Source: Cohnella faecalis
GTDB taxonomy: Bacteria; Bacillota; Bacilli; Paenibacillales; Paenibacillaceae
Assembly (NCBI RefSeq): GCF_003570905.1
Contig: NZ_QXJM01000039.1
Span: 310,001-374,000 of the forward strand
Reading direction: 5' to 3'
DNA length: 64,000 nucleotides
The notes under the pieces are model-generated. The model saw only the letters and a program-made list of their open reading frames with translations, searched no databases and was not told the DNA's origin. Every line of letters begins with the position of its first letter. The first letter of the stretch is position 1. Below, in pieces: positions 1 through 10,761 of the stretch. The translations under genes and the position numbers were made by a program.

Positions 1-377
1 GCCTTTAACGTGGGCGACGGTCGTTTGTAATTCCCGCCGGCAACATCGGCTTTCCAATTCCGCACATTTCGACTTTTAGCTCCGCAACATCGTTGCTCAG
101 AGTCCGCGACATCGGCTTTTAGCTCCTTCAACATCGGCTTTCAATTCGCGAACATCGGCTTTTAGCTCTGCGACATCGGCTTGCACTTGGCCATGTCGGC
201 CTTTTAAGCGTTGGCGACGGCCGTTTTTAATCCGCGAATCCGCTTTAGCTCCGCAACATCGGCTTCAATTCCGCGATACGCCCTTCACTTCAAAACCATG
301 TCGGCTTTCAGCGTTGCTCGACATCGGACCGAAGCCCCGATGACAATGTCGAGGATAAGATCTAATTTTTCATCCAC
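1..377 (-). pseudogene. Fragment of the heptad-repeat coiled-coil gene (noisy copy)
   Basis: This is a degraded copy of the N-terminal half of the gene at 13713-14419, cut by the window start. The repeating GACATCGGCTTT units are visible but of irregular length because of indels, so the frame is lost. It is part of the noisy duplicate and probably not a separate gene. Confidence 0.8.
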
Positions 378-677
378 TTTGCGGCCTCCTCCGGCCCAGT
401 CAAAAAATAGATTGACCGGTGCTTTCCGCTAATTGCATTATCGTAGCATATGGCTTCCGCTTCGTCTATAAATCGCAGGATAGATTGAAAAAAAAGTACT
501 GTAAAAATCATGAATCGTTTGATGGCGGCAATGCTGAGGATAACGGAAGATCGATGGTCAAGTAATCGCTTTCCATTGAGCTGCAAGGTGGAATCATCGT
601 TATTTCGCCGATTTCGGTTTTACGCGGAATTTTGAAGGAGATATGATTCAGATTCGTATTCGCGCTGTTTTACTTGA

Positions 678-860
678 TTATACGGTCGTATCGCTTGAAA
701 TTTCCGAACTTGGGAAAACGGGGGAACCGAGCGCGGCAGGCTGATACGGTTGTCAGCAGCCTTCGCAGTGGGTGTGAATCTTTCCGAGACGTTTGTCTTG
801 GAGGTAGGGCGAGCCTTCTGCCGTCCGAATCCGTTCAAGCTAACCGTGCGTAAGCGTAGA
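678..860 (+). ncRNA. c-di-AMP (ydaO-type) riboswitch, noisy copy
   Basis: The blocks CGAACTTGGGAAAACGGGGG, GTGAATCTTTCCGAGACG and CCGTCCGAATCCG are recognisable in the same order as in the intact element at 14726-14888. Extra bases interrupt the conserved helices. It duplicates that element and is not independent evidence for a second riboswitch. Confidence 0.75.
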
Positions 861-984
861 AGAGGATTTGACAGTTGGATATCTTTGGTGTGTGACCTGC
901 AGGGATCCTGTTTCTGCGGATTTTTGTCTGACGTTAAGAAATACTACTCAGACAATCCGCAAAAACGGGGAGAGAAACAACGAC

Positions 985-2828
985 ATGGTCAGCAGGCTCA
1001 AACGTTTCTGATCGGCAAAGCCGATGAATCGACCCCACCTCGAAGACGAGAAGCTCTCCAGCTTAAGGCGTTGCCGTCCTCTCGTCCGATCGCTTTCGTG
1101 TCGATACGGGACGGAACAAATTTTGCTCGTGCTCATTACGCTAGGCTTCGCTAAGCCATTATTTGTTTTCCATCCGATCTCCATCGCGGTGCTCGGACTA
1201 CTGCTAATCCTCATTCTCTCCTACCGGCAAACGATTTTTCGTACCTTCCGGCGGGCGGGCATATATTGTGGCCAAGGACAATCTGGGCACCGCATCGGGG
1301 CTTGTGGCGCGGCGGGCTCCCTCCTGTCGAACTACATTCTACCCCCGGTTGCGGTAAAGCTCCTCGCGGGACGGATGCGGATTACCTCTGCATTTCCTTC
1401 CCTGCCACGATTTATCGGGTGCCCCATTGCTTGCTCTGATTGTCATGCGCTGCTTACGAGTTTTTGGAATTTGCGGGGACAACAGTCCGCGTCCGTCCTT
1501 GCGTATCCCGTCTATTTGTTTCGTCGCGCCGTCTTCTTTTGATTCGTCGCCGGGGCGTCAAATTGGATGTCGAAGGAGTCCATGCCAGCATCCCCGGAAT
1601 GGGGAAGCGCGTCAAAAACATTAGCTTGTTTTATTATGCTTCAAGGCGTTCAGCTCGGGCTGCTCGGCGCTTACCGGAGTCGAGGCCGTGTCCAACGCAA
1701 TCCCGAACTTCCAAGAAGCCGGCGGAAAAAAAACGCGGCGGAATTGACTTGGTCATGATGGGAAATCATACTAGGCGTCATGTTCCTCGGCATCAGCTTG
1801 CTGCTTACGGCTTCGGCATTGCCCGAACGAAAGGAAACCGTCGTTTCCCAAATCGCGGAACGCGACGTTCGGCGCGGCGTATCTATTACGCGATTCAGGC
1901 CGTGACGGCGCTCGATTCTTGTTCTTGAGCGCGAACACGCCTACTCGGCCTTTCCGCTGCTGGCGTTCATGCTGGCCAAAGATAAGTCATTGCCGCATAT
2001 GTTCAAGGTGCGGGGAGACCGCTCGGCTTTTCGAACGGCATATTATGCTGGCGTATTGTCTGCGCTGTCATCATTTTGTTTCACGGGACAACGGAAATTC
2101 TATTCCGCTCTACGCGGTAGGGTTTTCATCCCGTTCCACAAAACCTCTCTCAGCTCGGGCATGATGATTCGTTGGGTTGAAGGTGAAGCGGCAGGCTGGG
2201 CCCGTCAAGCTCGCGATCAACACGATCGCTGCTGACTACGCTTACCATTACGCTCATTTCTATGTTACCAAGTTCAGTCAATGTGATTGTATTCGTTTTT
2301 TCCTTCCGATTCGTCATTCTTCGTGTTTTTTCCGGTATTCAAAAGGCATTTAGCATGAACATTCGCCGATCAGTTGCGGATCGATATAGACGAAGGAAAA
2401 GCCGGCATTCAAGGGGAGCACATTCGTCATTCCGTGTCGCCGGCATTAGAGGTCGTTCTTGCATTCGATCAGCTACGCGAATCATGACCGACAACGTCGC
2501 TGCGGTTTACGTCGAGCTTCGATGAAAGAAGAAAATCCGCGTATGGAGAAAAGTGGGAGAGCACAATGGAAACCCGGGCGTCCGGCTTATGTGCTGCGGT
2601 TCCCGGTACCGAAGCTCATGAGGCCTCTGATCAAGGTTTCAATCGATACAGTCGCAGTGGGAAGACGGCGAGACGGATCACATCACGATACTCATCCGCA
2701 ATTCATTACCAAGCATTGCGTGGCAAAATCTTCTCCACAACCAGACGAGTCTTGCTCATTCGGGCTTACTTGTACAATTCAGAAGGATTAGTCGTCATCG
2801 CACGGTGCCGTTTCATCTGAACAGGTAA
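985..2828 (+). pseudogene. kimA, error-ridden duplicate
   Basis: This copy of the potassium transporter gene at 15011-16828 is 26 bases longer and has frameshifts every few dozen bases, so no transporter could be made from it. Short stretches such as the start (ATGGTCAGCAGGCTC) and the end (CATCTGAACAGGTAA) are unchanged. It belongs to the noisy forward duplicate and is probably a sequencing artefact. Confidence 0.9.
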
Positions 2829-2893
2829 CTCGTTAACGACAGCTAAAAAAGCGAAGCTCCCCTAAGGACGGCTTCGCTTTTTTTTGCAAGCGC

Positions 2894-3600
2894 TTAGATG
2901 GTCCCCATTGGCCGTGCACGATCGATACCAGCTTCCAATGCGGCTGCCCGCTCGGCACGAATACAACGACAAGGCTTTTCCAATCCCATGCCGCCGTTCT
3001 TGCGTTTACCGGATAATGTACTCGACGAGGAGGCTTTCGGTGACCGCCAAATATTGGAGGGCCCGTATTTCCCGTTCGAGACAGCCTTTCCTGCGCTTTA
3101 CGTGCGGCGCATCGGCAAAATCCTGGTCGTACACGAATTTTTCGAAGTAATTCGCCGAAAAGTCAGTCGGATCGGATCTCCGCTGCCGTCGCGCGCTTCT
3201 CCCCATTCGTATGTTGTCGCGTCCTTGAAGGAAGAGCTCCGCGCGGCTTTGAATACGAGATTCCTTGTCGACGTCGATGTTGAGAGTAGGGGGAAAATTG
3301 CAGTCCCCGAATTCCGGATCGATCCATGAAGCGAGACTTTTCAAATGCGCGGTCTCGCAAATTATCAACGACAGTCCTTCGCGCGGCCTTCAGCTTACTC
3401 CCGCATCCGCGGGTTGGATTCAGGCGGGGCGGTTATCGACCGTTTCGGACGCGCAGCGAAGCGGGACGTGCCCGCCGACGCGTTGCGGTATCGACGGGGA
3501 GTGTGACGCGGATCCCGTAATTCTGCTTGGCATCGTCATCGCGGGCGCTACCGCCGCATCGCGGGGGGCCAAGAAGCGCGGGAGAAGGCCGCGGTAAGCC
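2894..3600 (-). pseudogene. Lipoprotein gene, error-ridden duplicate lacking its start
   Basis: This is a second copy of the lipoprotein gene at 16892-17568, truncated at the fold-back near 3600 before its signal peptide. Despite its noise it preserves about 100 bases (3240-3345) where the supposedly clean copy has a shorter, garbled stretch. In this copy that stretch reads as a sensible protein segment containing SLASWIDPEF. Confidence 0.8.
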
Positions 3601-3733
3601 AAAACGTTGAAAATCGAGCATTCAGGCAGCTAGGAGGACGTCGGGCAAAATATTTTCAACCGCCTTTCGACCGTAACCTATCGTTCTTTTTTGCGTCTAA
3701 AGCATATACTCAGGAACCGCAAGGAGGAAGTGA

Positions 3734-4460
3734 ATGCATGCGCAGATTGTCCACCGTTGCTTACCGCCGGCCCTTTCTCGCGCTTACTTTGGGGCGGAAG
3801 CGGCGTTAGCGCCCGCCGATGACGCATTGCCAGCCAGATTACGGATCCCGCGTCAGCAACAAACCCCCCGTCGATACCGCAACCGTCGGCGGCACGTCCG
3901 CTTCGCCTGCGCGTCGAAACCGTCGATGTACCGCCCCGCCTGCAATCCGAACCCGCGGATGCGGAGTCCACGCTGAAGGCCGCGCCGAAGGATGTCGTTG
4001 ATAATTTGCGATACCGCGATTGAAAAGTCCGCTTCATGGATCATCCGGATCGGGTGACTGCAATTTTCCCCCTACTCTCACATCCGACGTCGACAAGGAT
4101 CTGTATTCAAAGCCGCCGAGCTCCCTTCCTTCAGGACGCGAACAACATACGAATGGGGAAGCGCCGACGGCAGCGGGAGATCCGATCCGACTGACTTTCG
4201 CGATTACTTCGAAAAATTCGTGTACGACCAGATTTTGCCGATGCGGCGAACGTAAGCGCAGGAAAGCTGCTCCCCGGAACGGGAAATACGCCCTCCAAAA
4301 TATTTTGGAGTCTACCCGAAGCCTCCTTCGTCGAGCTACCATTATCCGGAACCGACAAGAACGCCGGCACTGGATGGAAAAGCCTTGTCGCTGTATTTCG
4401 TGCCGAGCGGCAGCGATGGAAGCTGGTATCGCATCGTGCACGGCCAATGGACCATTCTAA
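3734..4460 (+). pseudogene. Lipoprotein gene, error-ridden inverted duplicate
   Basis: This third copy of the lipoprotein gene runs on the plus strand from an AAGGAGG ribosome binding site at 3721 to the stop after the HGQWTI-type C-terminus. It is frameshifted many times. It independently keeps the segment around 4020-4120 also seen at 3240-3345, which argues that the copy at 17.2-17.3 kb is the wrong one there. Confidence 0.8.
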
Positions 4461-4525
4461 GCAGCTGCAAAAAAAAGCGAAGCCTCTTTATGGGGAAGCT
4501 GACGCTTTTTAGCTGTCGTTAACGA

Positions 4526-6400
4526 TTACCTGTTCAGATGAAACGCACCGTCGCGATGACGATATCCTTCTGATTGTACAAGTAAGCCCGAATGAGCAGA
4601 CTCGTCTGGTTGTGGAGAAGATTGTTGCCACCAATGCTTGGTAATGAATTGCGGGATGAGTATCGTGATGTTGATCCGTCTCCGCCGTCTTCCACTCGAC
4701 TGTATCGATGAAACTTGATCAGAGGCCTCATGACGCTTCGGTACCGGGAAAAACCCCCCCCCCCCGGGGGCAGCCACAATAAGCCGGGACGCCGGGGTTC
4801 CATTGCACCCACTTTTCCTCATACGCCGGATTCTTCTTCATCGAAAGCCGACCGTAAACCGCAGCACGTTGTTCGGTCAATGACTTCGCGACTTATCGAA
4901 TGAAAGAACGACCCTCGTAATGCCGGCGGACCAAGACGATAGTGCTTCCCCTTGATATGCGGCTTTTCTTCGTCATATATCCGATTCCGCAACTGATCGG
5001 CGATGTTCATTGTAATGCCCTTTGATTACGGAAAAACCCGAGAGATGACGATCGGAAAGGCGAAAACGAATACCATCCACACTTTGACTGAACTTGGTAA
5101 AAATAAAAATGAGCGTGAATTGGGTAAGCGTAGTCAGCATGTTGCCGATCGTGTTGATCGCCAGCTTGACGGGGCCAGCCTGCCGGCGCTTCACCTTCAA
5201 CCAACGAATCATCATGCCGAGGCTGAGAGAGGAGTGGAACTTGGATGAAACACCCTACCGCGTAGACGGAAATAAGATTCTCCGTGTCCCCGTGAAACCA
5301 AAAGTGATGAGCAGCGCAGACCAATACGCCCAGCAAATAATGCCGGTTCAAAAGCCGAGCCGGGTTCTCCCCGCACCTTGAACATATGCGGCATTAACTA
5401 TCTTTGGCCAGCATGAACGCCTAGCAGCGGAAAGGCCGAGTAGGCAGTGTCGCGGCCAAGAACAGATGAGCGCCGTCACGGCCTGGAAACGCGTAAAGAT
5501 AACGCCGCGCCCGACTCGCGTTTCGCATTTGGGAAACGGACCGGTTCCTTTTCGTTCCGGGGCAATGCCGAAGCCGTAAGCAAGCAAGCTGATGCCGAGG
5601 AACATTGACGCCATAGGTATGATCCCATCATGACCAATGTCAATCGCCGCGTTTTTTTCCGCCGGCTTCTTGAAGTTCGGGATTGCGTTGGACACGGCCT
5701 CGACTCGGTAAGCGCCGAGCAGCCCCGAAGCTGAACCGCCTTGAGCAAAATAAACAAGCTAATGTTTGTTGGAGCCGGCGCTTCCCATTCGGGGATGCTG
5801 GGCATGACTCCGTTCGACCCATCAATTGACGCCCCCGGCGACATCAACACGAAGACGGCCGCGACGAACAAATAGACGGGATACGCAAGGACGGACGCGG
5901 ACTCCGTTGTCCCCCGCAAATTCAAAATCGTAAGCAGCGCAATGACAATCAGAGCAATGGGCACCCGATAATCGTGCAGGGAAGGAAATGCAGAGGTAAT
6001 CGCAATCCGTCCCGCCGAGGAGCTTACCGCAACCGTAAGAATGTAGTCGACAAGAGGCAGCCGCCCGCCACAAAGCCCCGATGCGCGTGCCCAGATTGTC
6101 CTTGGCCACAATATAGCCCCGCCGCCGGAAAGGGTAGCGAAAAAATCGGTTTGCGGTTAGGAGCAGAATGAGGATTAGCAGTAGTCGAGCACCCGATGGA
6201 GATCGGAATGGAAAAACCATATGCAAAGCGAAAGCCTAGCGTAATGAGCACGACCAAAATTTGTTCCGTCCCTATGCGACGGACGAAAGCGCATCGGACG
6301 AGAGGACGGCAAGCGCCTTAAGCTTGGGAGCTTCTCGTCTTCGAGGGTGGGTCGATTTCATCGGCTTGCCGATCAGAAACCGTTGAAGCCTGCTGACCAT
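4526..6400 (-). pseudogene. kimA, error-ridden inverted duplicate
   Basis: This minus-strand copy of kimA is 1875 bases against 1818 in the intact gene. It is frameshifted throughout and includes a false 12-base C run at 4754-4765. It is part of the noisy reverse duplicate and should not be annotated as a second potassium transporter. Confidence 0.9.
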
Positions 6401-6519
6401 GTCGTTGTTTCTCTCCCGTTTCGGATTGTCTGAGTATTATTTCTACGCCAAGACAAAAATTCCGCAGAAACAGGGATCCTGCAGGTTCAACACAAGATAT
6501 CCAACTGTCACTCCTCCTT

Positions 6520-6690
6520 CTAACGCTTACGAGGTTAGCTGACGGATTCGGACGGCAAGAAGGCTCGCCCTACCTCCAAGACAAACGTCTCGGAAAGATT
6601 CACCCCATGCGAAGGCTGCTGACACCGTTCAGCCTGCGCGCTCGGTTCCCCCGTTTTCCCAAGTTCGGAAATTCAGCGATACGACGCGTA
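6520..6690 (-). ncRNA. c-di-AMP (ydaO-type) riboswitch, inverted duplicate
   Basis: On the minus strand this is the same element as 14726-14888. It is nearly exact because most of it lies in the clean arm; the noisy sequence begins at its 3' end near 6527, where one extra base appears. It is a duplicate of the single riboswitch upstream of kimA. Confidence 0.8.
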
Positions 6691-6990
6691 TAATCAAGTA
6701 CAGCGCGAATCACGAATTGAATCATACTCCTTCAAATTCCGCCTGTAAAACCGAAAATCGGCCGAAATAACGATGATTCCACCCTATCGCAGCTAATGGA
6801 AGCGATTACTTGACCATCGATCTTCCGTTATCCTCGCAAATTGCCGCCAATCAAACGATTTCATGATTTTTACAGTATTTTTCAATCTATCCTGCGATTT
6901 ATAGACGAAGCGGAAGCCATATGCTACGATAAATGCAATAGCCGGAAGCACCGGTCAAATCTATTTTTGACTGGGCGAGGAGGCCGCAAC

Positions 6991-7698
6991 GTGGATGAAA
7001 AATTAGATCTTATCCTCGAAATTGTCATCGGGCTTCGGTCCGATGTCGAGACGCTGAAAGCCGACATGGTTGAAGTGAAGGGCGATATCGCGGAATTGAA
7101 AGCCGATGTTGCGGAGCTAAAAGCGGATGTCGCGGAATTAAAAACGGACGTCGCCACGTTAAAGGCCGACATGGCCGAAGTGAAAGCCGATGTCGCAGAG
7201 CTAAAAGCCGATGTCGCGGAATTGAAAGCCGATGTTGCGGAGCTAAAAGCCGATGTCGCGGAATTGAAAGCCGATGTTGCGGAGCTAAAAGTCGATGTCG
7301 CGGAATTGAAAGCCGATGTTGCGGAATTACAAACGGACGTCGCCACGTTAAAGGCCGACATGGTCGGAGTAAAAGCGAATCTCTCCGCCTTGAATGCCGA
7401 CGTCTCTGTATTAAAAACCGAAATGGCCGGGGTCAAATTCGAAATTTCCGGAATCAAGGTCGAAATTTCCGGGATCAAATCCGAAATGGATGATATGAAA
7501 ACGACGATTGCTCGACTCGATGTCCGCATGGAAAGAATGTCCCTAACGCTGGAAAAGACTTTCGAGACAGCGGGACAATCGAAGGAGAGCATCACTTATT
7601 TGCACGAAGGACATGGACGACACGAGCTTCTGCTCGACGAGATTGCCAAAAGCCTGTTGGAGCAAAGCGCCAGACACCGACTTGCCCATCCGTTCTAA
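6991..7698 (+). CDS. Heptad-repeat coiled-coil protein (open copy)
   Basis: This is the uninterrupted version of the gene at 13713-14419: 235 residues from a GTG start seven bases after GCGAGGAGG. Residues about 20-125 are a near-perfect heptad series of the type AELKADV, giving an uninterrupted coiled coil. A second coil with VEISGIKSEM-like repeats follows, then a basic tail. There is no signal peptide or membrane segment, so it is probably cytosolic. Because the other arm is frameshifted by one missing G, this copy probably shows the real protein even though it lies in the suspect inverted arm. The function is unknown; a spacer, scaffold or DNA-associated role is only a guess. Confidence 0.7.
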   Translation: MDEKLDLILEIVIGLRSDVETLKADMVEVKGDIAELKADVAELKADVAELKTDVATLKADMAEVKADVAELKADVAELKADVAELKADVAELKADVAELKVDVAELKADVAELQTDVATLKADMVGVKANLSALNADVSVLKTEMAGVKFEISGIKVEISGIKSEMDDMKTTIARLDVRMERMSLTLEKTFETAGQSKESITYLHEGHGRHELLLDEIAKSLLEQSARHRLAHPF

Positions 7699-7777
7699 CA
7701 GCTTCCCGTTCAACGCAAAAACACGCCTCATACGGCCGATAAGGGCTCGCATGAGGCGTGTTTTTGTATAAGACGAC

Positions 7778-8089
7778 TTACAGGTGGCTCGCGATTCTGG
7801 ATTTCAAAGCTTCTTTGGATTGCAGACCGACCAATTTGTCGACCGGCTGACCGTCTTTGAAGAGGATCAGCGTCGGAATGCTCATAACGCCGAATTGGCT
7901 GGCGATTTCAGGCTCTTCGTCGACGTTGATTTTGCCGATGGTAGCTTGGCCTTTCAACTCCTCGGAAAGCTCTTCGACGATCGGAAGCTGCATTTTGCAA
8001 GGTCCGCACCACGGAGCCCAAAAATCCAAGAGGGATACGCCTTGAGCGACGGTTTCATTGAAGCTGTCTTTCGTTACGGCGACTGCCAT
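7778..8089 (-). CDS. Thioredoxin (duplicate in inverted arm)
   Basis: This encodes the same 103 residues as 13322-13633, with the WCGPC redox site at residues 27-31 and the IPT cis-proline segment. It is intact because no homopolymer error fell in it. It is most likely a second image of one chromosomal gene and should not be counted as a second thioredoxin. Confidence 0.75.
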   Translation of the reverse strand: MAVAVTKDSFNETVAQGVSLLDFWAPWCGPCKMQLPIVEELSEELKGQATIGKINVDEEPEIASQFGVMSIPTLILFKDGQPVDKLVGLQSKEALKSRIASHL

Positions 8090-8173
8090 GTTACATCTCT
8101 CCTATTCTCATTATGATCGAATGTAAGCCCTATGATGATCGGGTATCTCTAATCTACCCGCTCCACCCAGCAA

Positions 8174-8599
8174 TCAAACTTGCTGCTTCGCCCTTACCCG
8201 CGACAGCATCTGCCCAATGGTAATTCCGTCGAAGTACAGTTCAAGCTGATGATCCGCCCCGCAAAAGACGGAATCCATCACCTCTCCCATGTTGGAGCTG
8301 ACCACGCAATCCCCCTCGGGATTGCCGCTGCACCAGCTCGGGGCAAGAGAGCCAGCCGCCAATGCGCGATAGACATCGGCGAGCGTCAGCCGTTCCGGCG
8401 GCTTGCACAGCTTGTAGCCTCCGCCCGAGCCCTCGCGCGTATCGACGATGCCGTTCTTGCGAAGACAGCTCATCACCTTGCGCACTCGCGCCGGATTCGT
8501 ACAGACATTCGCCGCGATTTCTTCGCTGGAAGCCATTCCTTCAGGGTGGTGGGCCAGAAGCACAAGGCTGTGGACCGCTATAACGAATTCACTGTTCAT
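8174..8599 (-). CDS. Rrf2 family regulator (duplicate in inverted arm)
   Basis: This is the mirror copy of the gene at 12812-13237, with the same 141-residue protein from ATG and the same promoter and operator upstream. See that entry for function. It is counted here only because it is present in the sequence. Confidence 0.7.
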   Translation of the reverse strand: MNSEFVIAVHSLVLLAHHPEGMASSEEIAANVCTNPARVRKVMSCLRKNGIVDTREGSGGGYKLCKPPERLTLADVYRALAAGSLAPSWCSGNPEGDCVVSSNMGEVMDSVFCGADHQLELYFDGITIGQMLSRVRAKQQV

Positions 8600-8710
8600 G
8601 TGCGGCGCCTCCCCGGTGATTACTGTAATACTATCAGTTACAGTTAAAAATGTCAAGGGTGTGCCCACCGTATTATTTCGCTTACGGCAGCGGTTTATCC
8701 GGCAATGCCG

Positions 8711-9537
8711 TTAGAAATCGACGCGATCCGGATCCGCCCCGAACCTTCGATCTTCATTAAGGCCATCGATCCGAACGATATCCTCGGGAGCGAGCTCGAA
8801 ATCGTACAAATCGGCATTTTCCTCAATACGTTCCTTGCGAACCGACTTCGGAATCGTTACGACCCCCTGCTGCAAATGCCACCTCAGCACGATTTGAGCC
8901 GGCGTTTTGCCGTATTTGGACGCAAGCTCGCGAATGAGAGGGATATCCAGCCTTCCTTGCATGAGAGGCCGCCAGGACTCAAGCTGTATGCCTTCCTTTC
9001 GGCAAAACATAAGCAGCTTCTTCGAGGTCAGCAGAGGATGAAACTCCACCTGATTAACCATCGGCTTGATCCGGCAGGAGCCCATCAAATCCTCCAGATG
9101 ATGAATCAGAAAGTTGCTGACGCCGATAGCTCGAACTTTGCCTTGCTCGTACAAATGCTCGATCGCTTTATAAGTTTCCAAATACTTGCCCGCAACCGGC
9201 CAATGAACCAAGTACAAGTCGACATAATCCATTTGCAGCCGTTCAAGGCTGTTTCGAAAAGCATTCAAAGTATTATCGTAGCCTTGTTCGTTGTTCCACA
9301 CCTTGGTCGTGACGAAAATTTCCTCTCGCGCAATACCCGACTCTCTTATCGCACGCCCGACTCCGCCCTCGTTCTCGTACAGCGAAGCCGTGTCGATACT
9401 CCGATAGCCTGCATTCAGCGCGGCCGTTACCGCTTCCTCGGTTTGCTCGCCTTCCGGAGTGCGCCATACCCCGAGCCCAATCGGGGCATCAGAACTCCAT
9501 TCAGCAATTCTACCGTCGATCCGATCGATAATGCCAT
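8711..9537 (-). pseudogene. Aldo/keto reductase, frameshifted duplicate
   Basis: This mirror copy of 11873-12700 lacks one G in a GGGG run near 9482, which breaks the frame after about 20 codons. The remaining 196 codons read correctly from the KVWNNE segment. The other arm has four G and an open frame, so this copy shows a homopolymer error, not real decay. Confidence 0.8.
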
Positions 9538-9684
9538 GTTCGCTCAGCCTCCTTTGCCAGCTTTCGTCCCGTTCGTTATTGCATCATTTTACCACTGCCG
9601 TTCCGATCGCGCACATTGTACGACGGCCGCTTGTCTGCCATACTGTGAAGGATGAGTGCTACCGACAATAGAGAGGTGAAGCGG

Positions 9685-10329
9685 ATGAAAATCGATCTGT
9701 ATTCCGACATGGTTTGTCCATGGTGCCGGATCGGCAAAAGCAATTTGTACGACGCGTTAGCGCAGTGGGAAGCGGCAACCGGAGAGACGATCCCCGTTAC
9801 GTATCACGCTTATCAGCTCGACCCAAGCTTACCTCCTGAGGGCAAGCCGTTCAAGAGCCACATGGGACAAAAATTCGGCGGCGAAGACAAGATCGCTCCC
9901 ATGCTTGCCCGAGTAACGGAGGCAGGTGCGGCGGTCGGCGTTACTTTCCGGTTCGACAACGTAACTCGCATGCCGAATACCGTGCTCGCCCACCGACTGA
10001 CGGTCATCGTGCCGGAAGACCTCCGGGCCGAATGGGTAGAAGCGGTCATGAAAGCTTATTTCGAGGATGGACTCGATATCGCTTCGTTGGACGTGCTTCT
10101 AGCTATCGGCAATGAAATCGACGGAGCGGACACGACCGACTGGGTTCGGCGCTTGGAATCCGGAGAAGGCAATGAAGAAATAAACCGCGATTTCGAGATG
10201 GCGCGCGGCATGGGCATTACCGGAGTTCCCTTCTTTGTCGTCAACGGAAAGTTCGCCTTGTCCGGAGCTTATCCGGCTTCCCAGTTTCTGGCCGCTTTCC
10301 GAAAAATCGCTCAGGAAACGGGAGCCTGA
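9685..10329 (+). CDS. DsbA-family oxidoreductase (duplicate in inverted arm)
   Basis: This encodes the same protein as 11081-11725: CPWC near the N-terminus and TGVPFF near the C-terminus. The start is ATG at 9685 behind GAGAGGTG. It is probably a duplicate image of one gene. Confidence 0.7.
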   Translation: MKIDLYSDMVCPWCRIGKSNLYDALAQWEAATGETIPVTYHAYQLDPSLPPEGKPFKSHMGQKFGGEDKIAPMLARVTEAGAAVGVTFRFDNVTRMPNTVLAHRLTVIVPEDLRAEWVEAVMKAYFEDGLDIASLDVLLAIGNEIDGADTTDWVRRLESGEGNEEINRDFEMARGMGITGVPFFVVNGKFALSGAYPASQFLAAFRKIAQETGA

Positions 10330-10337
10330 ATCCCGGC

Positions 10338-10649
10338 TTAAATCTCATTCATTTCCGCCGTTACGAGGCGAAGCGCCTCCAAGAAGACATCTAACGTGCG
10401 AGTGCGCAGATCGCCTACCCGGATGAGAATGTGGAAGTTGCGCCGAACAGGCAACCCCGCGACATCCAGCAGCTTAAGCGTTCCCAATCCAAGCTCCTTG
10501 CGCAAGCATAGATTGGACTGGAGCGTGAGCCCCAAGCCCGCTTCAACCGTTTCCTTGATCGACTGGGTGCTGCCCATCTCCATTAACCGCTTGGGATGAA
10601 TGCCGAATTCGGCGAACATCCCTCGGTTGCCGCACGCGTGCCGGAGCCG
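10338..10649 (-). pseudogene. LysR-type regulator C-terminal fragment (left arm)
   Basis: These are the C-terminal residues of the LysR effector domain (GSTQSIKETVEAGLGLTLQ), running to a stop at 10338 and truncated at the fold-back. It has one G fewer than the other arm in the EGMF segment near 10620, so its frame breaks there. The two arms complement each other's single-base losses. Confidence 0.8.
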
Positions 10650-10761
10650 GTTATCGGAGGATGCCATGTACATCGCGGTCGGAGCCGGTCATCCGCTGGC
10701 GAATACCGCGAGCGTCGCGCCGGAACGGCTGTCCGAGCAGACGTGGCTCGTGAGGGAAATC
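10650..10761. other. Unique loop between the inverted arms
   Basis: These 112 bases lie between the left arm, ending GTGCCGGAGCC, and the right arm, starting GGCTCCGGCAC. They read as part of a LysR-type effector domain on the plus strand. The fold-back therefore sits inside a gene, with both arms holding the same C-terminal part. A fold-back that skips a short stretch is typical of chimeric fold-back molecules. The true upstream neighbour of lysR is not in this window. Confidence 0.85.

Larger units (their letters stand above)
1..3600 (+). repeat. Noisy forward duplicate of 14054-17545
   Basis: The segment follows the bases at 14054-17545 in the same orientation: end of the coiled-coil gene, c-di-AMP riboswitch, kimA, lipoprotein. 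It carries scattered insertions, deletions and substitutions throughout. The kimA copy spans 1844 bases here against 1818 in the intact copy, and no frame stays open for long. The error style (random single-base indels, many in homopolymers) looks like uncorrected long-read sequence, not evolutionary decay, which would favour substitutions. It ends about where the sequence folds back near 3600. Confidence 0.93.
3601..6527 (-). repeat. Noisy inverted duplicate of about 14880-17690
   Basis: Read on the minus strand this repeats the riboswitch, kimA and lipoprotein region a third time. It is error-ridden like 1-3600 but its errors differ from those of that copy. One example is a run of 12 C at 4754-4765 where the intact kimA has an ordinary short CCC. 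The last clear indel relative to 14.8 kb is near 6527; leftward errors are dense and rightward the copy is nearly exact. It is continuous with the clean arm 6528-10649, so 3601-10649 is one long reverse copy. Confidence 0.93.
6528..10649 (-). repeat. Clean left arm of a large inverted repeat
   Basis: This is a near-perfect reverse complement of 10762-14880. Coordinates of paired features sum to 21410 or 21411, for example thioredoxin at 7778-8089 and 13322-13633. The arms differ only by single-base length changes in short homopolymers, for example GGG against GGGG in the aldo/keto reductase gene near 9482 and 11931. Natural perfect palindromes of this size are unstable in bacteria, so an assembly or library artefact is likely. 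Confidence 0.95.

Noticed and set aside
1..6527. Many short open frames suggesting novel small genes
   Set aside because: All fall in error-ridden copies of kimA, the riboswitch and the lipoprotein gene.
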